NCBI RefSeq assembly: GCF_004340465.1
Contig: NZ_SLVV01000006.1
Location: 310,001 to 374,000 of the forward strand
Length of the DNA: 64,000 nt
From: Mesobacillus foraminis
GTDB taxonomy: Bacteria > Bacillota > Bacilli > Bacillales > Cytobacillaceae
Direction of reading: 5' to 3'
Below, in pieces: positions 53,196-61,561 of the stretch. The notes beneath the pieces were generated by a model. It was not told where the DNA came from, did not search any database, and saw only the letters and a list, made by a program, of their open reading frames with translations. A program made the position numbers and the translations under genes. Numbering within the stretch: position 1 is the stretch's first letter; each line of letters begins with the position of its first letter.

Positions 53196-54710
53196 TTGTT
53201 TCTATTCATCGGAAGCAGCCTGGCGACGGGACAGCCATATTTATTAATGCTGACAGCTGCACAGGTACTTTTTGTTCCGCTTGTGCTTCAGCTGTTATTT
53301 AAGACGACGAAGAGACTGAACTATTTTACTATAATTGCAATGCTTTCGGTTTTTATTGTTCAGTTTGTTTCCACAGGCTGGCTGCAGGCGGTGCTCGCCA
53401 GTATCTATCTGCTGTTTACTCTGTATGTAGGTGCTAAAGGGCTAAAGCGATTTTTGGCACGGGGTTTTACGAACTGGGCAGAGGTTTCAATTGATTTTGG
53501 CCTGATGTATCTAGTTGCAGGGGGGCTGTGGTTCTTTGCCTGGATTACAGGAATGGACACAGGATTTAGTCCGATGATCACCTGGTTAACTGCCATTCAT
53601 TTTCATTACTCTGCTTTTTTATTGCCCATCTCTTTAGGATTTTTTGGCCGTATCCAGAATTCGAACTGGTATGCCCTTGTTGTGCTAATCATATTGGCAG
53701 GTCCCATGCTTGTAGCTATAGGCCTTACATTTTGGCCGTTGCTCGAAGTGATTTCAGTGGTGTTGTACGTGATTGCGATTTATGGATTAATCATACTATC
53801 TTTTCGAACTCGTTTTCCCTCAAGGGTTCAGGCCATCCTCATCCGGCTCTCGTACAGTACACTGGGGTTCACGATTTTATTTTCATTTCTGTACGCTGCC
53901 AACATGTTTGGCTATTGGGTGATGACCATTGACTTTATGCTCCTTTTCCATGGCTTGTTTAACTGCATCCTGTTCGGCTTAGTGGGAGTTCTTGGATGGA
54001 TGCTTGAGCCTCCAGAAACGAAGCAGGATAGCTGGAAGTTTCCTGTCAGCCAAGTGCGAGGCAAGCTGAAAGGAACAGGCAAACCGCATCCCGGGCTGGT
54101 GGATGATTTAGGTGCATTTGTTGATGTGAAAGAATTACCGAAAACAATTGTCCACTTTTATGAGCAGACTCATCAATATCGGGTATTTGGATCTGTAAAA
54201 TGGGCAGCGTGGTTTTTGCCGATCGCATTGGTCTATAAAATCATCAGCAGACAGGTGCAGCAATTGAACTTGCCGCTCTCTAGCAGAAGTACAGAAATGA
54301 CTTTTACACTGAGCAGGGTGGATCCAGCCCTTGATACAAGATTCCTTCCGCGGGCATGGATTCGCCGTGTAAAGGAAAATACGGTATTTACGGCCATTTA
54401 CTCTCAGCATCAAACAGAGGGCAGGACATATATGAATATCGCCCTGCCGCTTCCTTTTTCAACCATGATTGGCATTTTGCAGCTGGACGCAGCCGATGGG
54501 AAACTTATTTTGTCAAGCGATGGAAAAGGAGACCCCGGTATTTACCTGGCCGCGGGCAAAACTCTTTTCAAGCTGCCTTTATCCGAGCTCTTTTTGATAA
54601 AAGAGACAGGTAACGGGTCGCTTGCTGCTCACCATAAAATGCAGATCTTTGGACTTCCTTTTTTGCAAATTGATTATTCGATTGTTAAAAAGAAGCTTAC
54701 AGGATCGTGA
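53196..54710 (+). CDS. yndJ: YndJ-like multi-spanning membrane protein
   Basis: 504 residues if the TTG at 53196 is used; the frame is open back to 53139 but contains no ATG, GTG or TTG closer to the AAGGAG at 53148, so the start is unsure. About ten membrane helices fill residues 1-270. A soluble C-terminal domain (about 285-504) contains LVDDLGAFVDVKELPKTIVH and FLPRAWIRRVKENTVF. The arrangement matches YndJ of B. subtilis. Function unknown; it probably works with YndG and YndH at the membrane. Confidence 0.82.
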   Translation: MFLFIGSSLATGQPYLLMLTAAQVLFVPLVLQLLFKTTKRLNYFTIIAMLSVFIVQFVSTGWLQAVLASIYLLFTLYVGAKGLKRFLARGFTNWAEVSIDFGLMYLVAGGLWFFAWITGMDTGFSPMITWLTAIHFHYSAFLLPISLGFFGRIQNSNWYALVVLIILAGPMLVAIGLTFWPLLEVISVVLYVIAIYGLIILSFRTRFPSRVQAILIRLSYSTLGFTILFSFLYAANMFGYWVMTIDFMLLFHGLFNCILFGLVGVLGWMLEPPETKQDSWKFPVSQVRGKLKGTGKPHPGLVDDLGAFVDVKELPKTIVHFYEQTHQYRVFGSVKWAAWFLPIALVYKIISRQVQQLNLPLSSRSTEMTFTLSRVDPALDTRFLPRAWIRRVKENTVFTAIYSQHQTEGRTYMNIALPLPFSTMIGILQLDAADGKLILSSDGKGDPGIYLAAGKTLFKLPLSELFLIKETGNGSLAAHHKMQIFGLPFLQIDYSIVKKKLTGS

Positions 54711-54764
54711 TAGTTTACTTTCGGAGCGATAAGGCCCATTTAACCTTCATGGCCAGATTCAAGT

Positions 54765-54793
54765 AAAAATAAAAAGACCGCGGGTGCGGTCTT
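54765..54793 (-). terminator. Terminator of the RsbR-like gene (also facing yndJ)
   Basis: aagaccgc pairs perfectly with gcggtctt; the minus strand continues with ttttattttta. Confidence 0.85.
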
Positions 54794-54802
54794 AATTCTT
54801 AA

Positions 54803-55624
54803 TTAAAGGTAGTTTTTCAACGTTTCCTGGAGAGTGCCCCGTGTTTCCGCGTCTCTTTCAAAGCGGATTCCTGAATGCACCATTTTTCTGACCAGGTCCG
54901 GTCTAAGGCCTGTAAGGATGGCTTTGCAGCCCATCATGGCAATCCCGGCTAACACTTTTTCGAACTGGTCGATGACATCCTTTTCAACCATTGGTATACC
55001 GGAAAGGTCCAAGACCAGGGTCCTGATTTTGCTGTCGGATATATCGGTTAATACTTTTTCTTCAATAATTCGCATTCTGTAGGAGTCAATGGTGCCAATC
55101 AGGGGCAGAACCGAGACAGAATCACTTACCGGAATAATCGGAACGGACAAATGCTCCACGATTTCTCTTTGCTTCAGGAACATCTCGTCTTTATATTTTG
55201 AGTAGCTTAGGAAAAAGCTGTTAAGGAACTGGTCGATCTTGTCATTGATGATTTTTTCCAGTTTATAAAAGTCCTCACGTTCCTTGGTAATGCCCTTCAC
55301 CTCATCGATATCATCGATACACTGCCACAACGTTCTGCGGATTGCCTGGACCCATTCTAATTTTAACTCAAGTGTTAAAAAGTGCTCTGCCCAGGCAATG
55401 CCTTCCTGTTTGGCAAAAGCAATCAACTCTTCCTCCTGTTGGTCAACTGTATAGAAAATCAAGGTCCGGGCATTTTTTAATAAATCAATGTTTCCTCTGT
55501 CTAAGATATCTTTAATTTTTGTCGAGACGTTCTTCGCTTCGGATAGCAATTGTTGATTAAATTGTTCTCCGTTTTCATTAATATATTTCTTTATTTCATC
55601 CCTCAAGATATTTGTTCGCTGCAT
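54803..55624 (-). CDS. RsbR-like STAS protein without the phosphorylatable threonines
   Basis: ATG 55624 follows AGAGGAG by 8 nt; 273 residues. The N-terminal half (about 1-150) is helical like the globin-like sensor domain of RsbR proteins. The STAS domain (about 160-265) has VLPLIGTIDSYRMRIIEEKV, LVLDLSGIPMVEKDVI and ILTGLRPDLVRKMV. In RsbRA the threonines phosphorylated by RsbT lie in VVDT and IAQT; here both are lysines (K215 and K247). It may therefore be a constitutively unphosphorylated or non-responsive stressosome member. Single gene with own terminator. Confidence 0.88.
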   Translation of the reverse strand: MQRTNILRDEIKKYINENGEQFNQQLLSEAKNVSTKIKDILDRGNIDLLKNARTLIFYTVDQQEEELIAFAKQEGIAWAEHFLTLELKLEWVQAIRRTLWQCIDDIDEVKGITKEREDFYKLEKIINDKIDQFLNSFFLSYSKYKDEMFLKQREIVEHLSVPIIPVSDSVSVLPLIGTIDSYRMRIIEEKVLTDISDSKIRTLVLDLSGIPMVEKDVIDQFEKVLAGIAMMGCKAILTGLRPDLVRKMVHSGIRFERDAETRGTLQETLKNYL

Positions 55625-56503
55625 TTTAAATACTCCTCTTTGTAACAAAGTTTATTCCTTTTCATTTTCTTTTTGTAACACCATTATAAAGAACCCCATC
55701 CTACATTACAATTATGACGGCTATGGGTATATCTGGATTGAGGCACTTCTGAAGAATGAGAATGGTGATCACCTCGTTTTAGACTATTATAAATGATAGA
55801 ATTAAACTGATAAAAAACAGGGGAGTGGATCCTGTAGTGAGGTTTTATTGAAAAGATGGTAACACTGTTGTTACTAACGATTAAGCAGAACTGAAATAGG
55901 CTGTCTTTCTTAGTGGATAAAACTCCGTGACAAGGAACCTCATAAAGCCAGGGCTTCATACCGTACTAACATTTTCGCCATGTGAGATTATTGTCCAATG
56001 AGCCGCCTTGTATGATGGCACATCAGGTTGCTGCAAAGTTTTCTGAAGTCGTGCAGCTCAATAGTACTGCCTTATCATGGATTTATTTTTAGGTAAACAG
56101 ACCCGCCTCAGTAAGAACCCCTTACATTAAAAAACTAATTTTCCACAAATTGAGCAACCGCTTTCATGAACCTCTTCATTCCAATTCTGGAAGAATCACA
56201 GCTTTACCCGGCTGCAAGAATAGGAAACTCGGACCCAGAAATCTGCCCTAATTAATTTGAAAAATTCCGGCAGAAAAAAAACCTGTTTGCCCTGCAGCTC
56301 GTCTAATAGGCAGAAGGGAGTTGTGAGAGTGATGCATTTTATGCGGCGGCCACAAATTGCATGAAGGGCTGTATTGACGTGCGTTCAGATTAAAATAAAA
56401 TAAACCTAGGAATCTCAAGACTTTAGCTGAACAAAGATGGACATATTAAAAAAACAGAATCTGAGTATGCATGATAGAGGATTAGCGGGGAAGGGAGACT
56501 AGA
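55625..56503. other. Long gene-free stretch
   Basis: About 880 bp with no frame that has a ribosome binding site and protein-like composition. No repeats, tRNA or clear promoter was found. It may contain decayed sequence. Confidence 0.45.
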
Positions 56504-57772
56504 ATGAAAGGTCGCAAGGAACGTTTTTTACATGAGGTATTGCTTAACATTCGATCGAAAGAAGCAAAGGAGTTCGTACATAGAGAATTAAGTTATCATC
56601 TGAAACAATCCAAGGCTGAAATGGTGTCAAAGGGGAAGGCGGAGGAGGAAGCAGAGGAGCAGGCAGTCAGGAACATGGGAAGCCCGTCAGACCTGGGTCA
56701 GCACTTTAATAAACTTTATCGTCCCAGAATGGACTGGGTGCTGCTGGGTCTTTTTATGACAACGATTTTAATGGGGCTGCTGCCATTAGTGAATGTACAG
56801 GAGCAATATACAGAGAATTTCCTCTTGAAGCAAAGTATCTTTATTGTTTTGGGAGCTGTTGTTGCGTTTGGTGTGATGCATGTGAATTATCGGAAAACGG
56901 AAAAGCTTCAGTGGCATTTTCTTGGTTTCAGCTTAATCATTTTATTAGCACTAAGCTATATGCCAACTGGCAGGATAAATGGAGAAAGTTATATTCAAAT
57001 AGCGGGCTTCACGATTAATGGAACAACTGTACTGCCCATATTGATGATGTTTTGGGCATCCTACCTGTCCAGGGAAAAACCTAAATTACTTGTGATTATT
57101 GGCGTGTATGTATTTACTGTATATCTGTTTATGCTTTTGCCAAGCTTGACTGATCTGGTGATTTACAGTGTATTTGTGTTCGCTCTGTTTTGCAGCTCTT
57201 CTTTAAGCCGCAAAATCATTTATTCAGCCATTGGCACAGGCTTTGGTCTCATCACTGCTTTTATGCTCCTCTTCTGGTTTGGAACAAAGGAGTATCAGCG
57301 GATCAGGATCCTGGCTTTTTTGCATCCGGAGGATTACGCCGAAAATGCCGGATATATGTACTTAAAGATCAAGGAGCTCATCACTGGAGGCGGTTGGTAT
57401 GGCAATGACCAGCCTATCTTTTTACCGGAAATGACCACAGACCTGGCTTTAGCCAATATCACCTACTATAACGGATGGATTCTGGCAGGATTGCTGATCG
57501 CTGTCCTATCTTCTCTCCTGGCTAGAATGCTGGTCGTTTCCGGACAGATAAAAGACCGTTACGGGAAACAGCTCATGGTCGGGGTATGTGCCTTATTTTC
57601 AATCCAGTTTCTCTATAATATTGGCATGGTACTCGGGTTTTTGCCAATCATCACAATATCTTTGCCATTCATCAGTTACGGAATGACCCCAACAATCTTA
57701 AATTCTTTTCTGATCGGAATTGCTTTAAACGTCTATCGCAGAAAAAATTTGGTAAATGCAAGGAAAATATGA
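56504..57772 (+). CDS. FtsW/RodA/SpoVE-family protein with N-terminal prefix domain
   Basis: 422 residues; AAGGGAG site. Residues about 1-75 are a soluble helical domain (FVHRELSYHLKQSKAEMVSK, EEQAVRNMGSPSDLGQHFNK) of the HAAS/permease-prefix kind, followed by about ten membrane helices of the SEDS family. FLPEMTTDLALANI keeps the aspartate corresponding to the catalytic residue of RodA, and the late SLPFISYGMTP segment is the SEDS signature. SEDS proteins polymerise glycan strands. No partner penicillin-binding protein or PadR regulator is adjacent. Confidence 0.9.
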   Translation: MKGRKERFLHEVLLNIRSKEAKEFVHRELSYHLKQSKAEMVSKGKAEEEAEEQAVRNMGSPSDLGQHFNKLYRPRMDWVLLGLFMTTILMGLLPLVNVQEQYTENFLLKQSIFIVLGAVVAFGVMHVNYRKTEKLQWHFLGFSLIILLALSYMPTGRINGESYIQIAGFTINGTTVLPILMMFWASYLSREKPKLLVIIGVYVFTVYLFMLLPSLTDLVIYSVFVFALFCSSSLSRKIIYSAIGTGFGLITAFMLLFWFGTKEYQRIRILAFLHPEDYAENAGYMYLKIKELITGGGWYGNDQPIFLPEMTTDLALANITYYNGWILAGLLIAVLSSLLARMLVVSGQIKDRYGKQLMVGVCALFSIQFLYNIGMVLGFLPIITISLPFISYGMTPTILNSFLIGIALNVYRRKNLVNARKI

Positions 57773-57781
57773 AAGTTTAAT

Positions 57782-57817
57782 AAATGGCGTTAATTCACCA
57801 GAATTAACGCCATTTTT
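57782..57817 (+). terminator. Terminator of the SEDS-type gene
   Basis: aaatggcgttaattc pairs perfectly with gaattaacgccattt over 15 bp, followed by T; symmetrical enough to act both ways. Confidence 0.92.
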
Positions 57818-57867
57818 ATATGGGTTTGGATAGACGGTTTAAAATTAACATAAAACGGAAAAATGAC

Positions 57868-58100
57868 AACGGCGAAGTGGGGATGCGTGCCCGAAGCCGG
57901 AGGAAAAAGGGGAGAGCGGTAGCGCAATGAGAGGATGCGTGCCCGGAGCCGGAGGAAAAAGGGGAGAGCGGTAACGCAATGAGAGGATGCGTGCCCGAAG
58001 CCGGAGGAAAAGGGGAGAGCGGTAACACAAAGAGAAGATGCGTGCTCGAAGCAGAAGGAAAAGAGGGTGAGTGGTAACGTAAGCGAAAATGGGAATCCGA
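57868..58100. repeat. 52-bp tandem repeat (family I, right locus), four to five copies
   Basis: gatgcgtgc starts at 57882, 57934, 57986 and 58037 (steps 52, 52, 51). Units contain ccgaagccggaggaaaaagg, ggagagcggtaacgcaa. The fourth and a partial fifth copy near 58090 are degraded. The family also occurs in degraded form at 6660-6850. It lies between convergent genes; the remaining spacer to 58216 is featureless. Confidence 0.9.
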
Positions 58101-58216
58101 AGCCGGAGTTGATTGATTTTTTAGGCTATATAATAATGCCAGTTCAGAAAGGTGGATACCGTAAAAAAGAAATGGGATCTTTGACAGTGCCTGCTAGACT
58201 GGTAGGACTCACCTGC

Positions 58217-58753
58217 TTAACTGCCAATGAGAACTGATTTCTTTCGGGTAATCTCGTCAAATGTAAAAAAGAGAAGGGAACAAATAATGGCTGGAATCCA
58301 AAAAGCTGGCGCTACAAAGAAGGCAGCAACTCCAAAACCAATATGGATGAATCCGGATACCCACACCCGACAGGCAGAGTATTTGATTGAGATTGATTCG
58401 GCAAGCAGGGAGACCGGCAGGCCATAAACAAAATTTCCAACCGCACTAAAAAGAAGAATAACCGCCAAAAAAAGGAAAAATTCTTCATTTAAAACAAAGG
58501 GTTTCTCTTGAAAAGAAGGAATTAAAAAGAAAAACAGAAATAATCCTATCGTGTAAGCCAGTGCTGAATAACAGGCTACCCTCATTTTTCTTAGCAGGTT
58601 TTTAGCCAGTATCCTTCTTATCAAAGGAAATAAAAAGCCAATCACAGCAATGATCAGGACGGCTCTGACCATAACCGGTAATGCCGTTGTCAGAAGGAGG
58701 GTGAAAAATAAAATTATAGAGAAAACGAGAGTATAGTTATCATTTTTTATCAT
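58217..58753 (-). CDS. Multi-spanning membrane protein of unknown family
   Basis: 178 residues with about five hydrophobic segments (LVFSIILFFTLLLTTALPV, AVLIIAVIGFLFPLI, ALAYTIGLFLFFFLI and two more) and a conserved-looking FVYGLPVSLLAESIS loop. GAGGT lies 10 nt before the ATG. No family recognised. Confidence 0.75.
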   Translation of the reverse strand: MIKNDNYTLVFSIILFFTLLLTTALPVMVRAVLIIAVIGFLFPLIRRILAKNLLRKMRVACYSALAYTIGLFLFFFLIPSFQEKPFVLNEEFFLFLAVILLFSAVGNFVYGLPVSLLAESISIKYSACRVWVSGFIHIGFGVAAFFVAPAFWIPAIICSLLFFTFDEITRKKSVLIGS

Positions 58754-58857
58754 TGGCTGGGTACCTCAATCAGTTTTAGATTTATTGTACAATAAATCTT
58801 TGAATAGAGGAATTTTTTTACAGAATTGTATTGACCAATTTCATGGAGGTGCAAAAG

Positions 58858-59565
58858 TTGAGCAGAGCTGAGCGGAGTACAAAATTAGATCTAGAGCGCA
58901 TTGTGTTTATTGGAAGAACTTTTGATGAGTATGTTGATATGTTTTCTCTTACTGAAGAAGACCTTGAAGGAAAAAAAATACTGGATTGCCCGGCAGGTGC
59001 CTGCTCCTTTACGGCGGTTGGCAGCCAGATGGGACTAAATGTCACTGCCTGTGACATTGCATATGATCATGCTATTGAAGACCTGGAAAACAAAGGTCTG
59101 AAGGACATTCAGCACACGATGGAACAGCTGAGGCAAGTCAAGGAAAATTATATATGGGATTATTTTAACGATATAGAAGACCTTCGAAATCATCGATTAA
59201 GTGCCTTAAATGATTGTGCAAAGGATTGGAAAAAATCGAGAGAAAGGTACATTGCTGCGACGCTGCCGTTTTTGCCATTTAGGGATAATGAATTCGACCT
59301 TCTCTTATCCGCACACTTTTTGTTTATGTATGGAGACCGTTTAGATGAGCAGTTCCATATCCAAACACTAAATGAATATTTAAGAGTGACCAAAGAGGAA
59401 ATCCGGATTTTTCCTCTGGTCGATTTGGAAGGAAAGAGATATGCGATGTTGGGTGATATAATAAGGAGATTGGAAGATAATGGATGCAAAGTGGACGAAG
59501 TGATAGTGGGTTATCAATTTATGGATCATGCCAATTCCATGCTGAAAATAACCAAAAGCAAATAA
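58858..59565 (+). CDS. SAM-dependent methyltransferase-like protein, TTG start
   Basis: A perfect GGAGGTG at 58845-58851 points to the TTG at 58858 (MSRAERSTKLD), giving 235 residues. The class I fold is suggested by KILDCPAGACSFTAVGSQMG (SAM-binding loop), TACDIAYD (acidic residue after strand 2) and NEFDLLLSAHFLF (strand 4). Between strands 2 and 4 there is a long helical insert. Substrate unknown; single gene with terminator. Confidence 0.85.
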   Translation: MSRAERSTKLDLERIVFIGRTFDEYVDMFSLTEEDLEGKKILDCPAGACSFTAVGSQMGLNVTACDIAYDHAIEDLENKGLKDIQHTMEQLRQVKENYIWDYFNDIEDLRNHRLSALNDCAKDWKKSRERYIAATLPFLPFRDNEFDLLLSAHFLFMYGDRLDEQFHIQTLNEYLRVTKEEIRIFPLVDLEGKRYAMLGDIIRRLEDNGCKVDEVIVGYQFMDHANSMLKITKSK

Positions 59566-59567
59566 AC

Positions 59568-59599
59568 AAAGAGGCGACGTCAGTGTTGCCTCTTTTTTA
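59568..59599 (+). terminator. Terminator of the methyltransferase gene
   Basis: aaagaggc pairs with gcctcttt and is followed by T. Confidence 0.85.
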
Positions 59600-59747
59600 A
59601 TGATAAAACCGATTCTATTTTTATTATCGTTTTCTGCAATTAATTTTATGTATTGAGGAAATAATAGGGGAAGAATGAAGCGCGCACTCTATGTTCATGA
59701 ATAAACTTAAACGGGGTAGACACGACAAAAGGATGGAGGAGTCAGGT

Positions 59748-60350
59748 GTGAATAAGGCCCAACTAGAAATGATTGAAACGATCAGGAAGGCAGAAATCAA
59801 GGAGAGCCACAGATGGACAGAGTACTGGCAGGATTATTCTCATTTTTTCACGTGGCAATTTTGGGTCGTTCTCGCCATGTTCGTCCTTCCTCTCATCATC
59901 ACTATACTGTTCATAGACCGTAAAAAAGCTTTTCATATCGGATTTTATGGGTATAGTGTACATGTGTTTTTTGCCTATACGGATGTGATTGGAACAAGCA
60001 ACGGACTCTGGATCTATCCGTATAAAATTATGCCGTATTTTCCCTCCAACGTGACACTTGATGCATCATTAGTTCCAGTTTCCTATATGCTTCTTTATCA
60101 GTACATCCTGAATAACCGTAAAAATTATTATCTATGGATGATTGGCCTGAGCCTGGGATTTGCCTATATTCTTAAGCCGCTGATGGTCGGTCTTGGATTG
60201 TTCCATTTCGGGGAAAAAGAGAACTTTTTCCTGTTGTTCCTCGGGTATGTAACAGTCGGCCTGATTGCCAAGTGGCTGACCGATCTTTTTGTATTCCTGC
60301 AAAAATCAAATATACTCAGTTTGCGCCGTGGGGAAAAAGCGTCAAAATAA
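59748..60350 (+). CDS. CBO0543-family membrane protein
   Basis: GTG 59748 is 6 nt after GGAGGAG and is the best start (200 residues); ATG 59733 and ATG 59691 lack good sites. After a helical N-terminal part (ETIRKAEIKESHRWTEYWQ) there are five to six membrane segments, with YTDVIGTSNGLWIYPYKIMP between helices, typical of the CBO0543 family that is common in spore formers. Function unknown. Confidence 0.8.
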   Translation: MNKAQLEMIETIRKAEIKESHRWTEYWQDYSHFFTWQFWVVLAMFVLPLIITILFIDRKKAFHIGFYGYSVHVFFAYTDVIGTSNGLWIYPYKIMPYFPSNVTLDASLVPVSYMLLYQYILNNRKNYYLWMIGLSLGFAYILKPLMVGLGLFHFGEKENFFLLFLGYVTVGLIAKWLTDLFVFLQKSNILSLRRGEKASK

Positions 60351-60702
60351 GCGGGCATTCCATTATATGTGATTTACCACCGAATGGGAGCGGACTACTG
60401 CCGAATAATGTATTTAACACGGATAAGTTTAAGTCTTATTATTGTATTATAAGATTTACACGAGTATAAGGGTGGTTTCCTCTCGAAAAACATGGTTACT
60501 CCTGGATAGGGTTAACTTACTCTCGGATAAAAACATTAACTCCCGAATAGGACAACACTACTACCGTATATGAAGATTACCTCCGGATTAGGGTTTGCTT
60601 ACTCTCAGATACGGCTGCACTACTCCCAAATAAGAAGATTAACTTCGGGCAAAGGATGATTTATTCCTGCTCAGCAGCCTCTATGCATTTTCCGAGTAAT
60701 AA
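60351..60702. other. Spacer holding a 21-bp repeat array
   Basis: No gene. Most of the interval is the degenerate repeat at 60480-60660. Confidence 0.5.
60480..60660. repeat. Degenerate ~21-bp tandem repeat, about eight copies
   Basis: The motif actcycggata recurs in variants at about 60498, 60519, 60539, 60560, 60579, 60601, 60622 and 60642, steps 19-22 bp. Units pair a pyrimidine-rich actcc block with a ggata or aatag block. Confidence 0.7.
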
Positions 60703-60972
60703 TTAAATGATGTTGTTGGCAGCCAGCCACTCCTTAAATTCCTGTATACCAACTTGTTCATCCAGTTCCTCTCCATCGATGCTTAGGATTCTTGTCCCAC
60801 TGTATTTTAAGGTCATTTCGTTTTCCTGTGGAACAGGCGCCACGCCATAAAAATCGAAATCAAAGTAGATGTCCCAGACAGGCTCGGACAGCCTTTTATA
60901 TGCAACACATTCAATATCAGCCCCATTATCATAATACCCCAAATGTAAATGGTAGCGATTATCATACCTCAT
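60703..60972 (-). CDS. Small hypothetical protein
   Basis: ATG 60972 is 8 nt after GAGGGAGG; 89 residues. It starts MRYDNRYHLHLGYYDNGADI and contains WDIYFDFDFYGVAPVPQENE and a final EFKEWLAANNI. Acidic, soluble, aromatic-rich; family not recognised. It is 49 bp upstream of nothing in its direction and may be co-transcribed with the small membrane protein gene at 61032-61280. Confidence 0.65.
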   Translation of the reverse strand: MRYDNRYHLHLGYYDNGADIECVAYKRLSEPVWDIYFDFDFYGVAPVPQENEMTLKYSGTRILSIDGEELDEQVGIQEFKEWLAANNII

Positions 60973-61031
60973 ACGTAATGCCTCCCTCACTAATACTCGC
61001 CGTGCGGATTAATCTCCTAAAAAGGGACCAA

Positions 61032-61280
61032 TTACACCCATGTATAATCAAGAACAAAGCCTAATAAAATTAAACTGATTCCCAAGGAAAAATGAATTTT
61101 CTTTTCATTAATCTTTGTCTTTTCCAGAATCATTACAATGGCGCCTATCACTCCAAGAAAGAATGCACTGTGAATAGAGTAACCAGCATGGGCAAGGAAG
61201 AGTTCCGGAAACCATTGGGCAAGTCCGGACATGCTGCCTAAAGTTAATAAAAATAGAGGAATCCTGGCTTTCAAGTACAT
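61032..61280 (-). CDS. Small membrane protein of unknown function
   Basis: 82 residues from ATG 61280, preceded by GAGGTG. Three hydrophobic segments (IPLFLLTLGSMSGLAQW, SAFFLGVIGAIVMIL, FSLGISLILLGFVLDY). It reads in the same direction as the 89-residue protein 59 bp downstream. Family not recognised. Confidence 0.65.
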   Translation of the reverse strand: MYLKARIPLFLLTLGSMSGLAQWFPELFLAHAGYSIHSAFFLGVIGAIVMILEKTKINEKKIHFSLGISLILLGFVLDYTWV

Positions 61281-61472
61281 CAAATCACCTCAGAATAGGA
61301 TTGTCGATATCTATACGTTCTGCATGAGACCATGGTTTCCTTTTTATTAAAAATTGCCTTTTATTCAGAAGCTTCAACAGGGTAGGTGCATCTATCGGCC
61401 AGACGTTCTCCGGCCAGGCTGTGGAAAGGGAATGCAAGAGAAATCAACGGTCCAGTTTTTACATACACAAAA

Positions 61473-61519
61473 TAAAAAAACTGCAGCCGTCCTCGATCTA
61501 CATCGAGATGGACTGCAGT
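61473..61519 (-). terminator. Terminator of brnQ (minus strand)
   Basis: A long stem, actgcag plus inner atcgag blocks, against their complements, with an 8-base T run on the minus strand. Confidence 0.88.
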
Positions 61520-61561
61520 CCGGGACTCTATCACGGATTGGGTCTTTTTATTGCTATAGTT

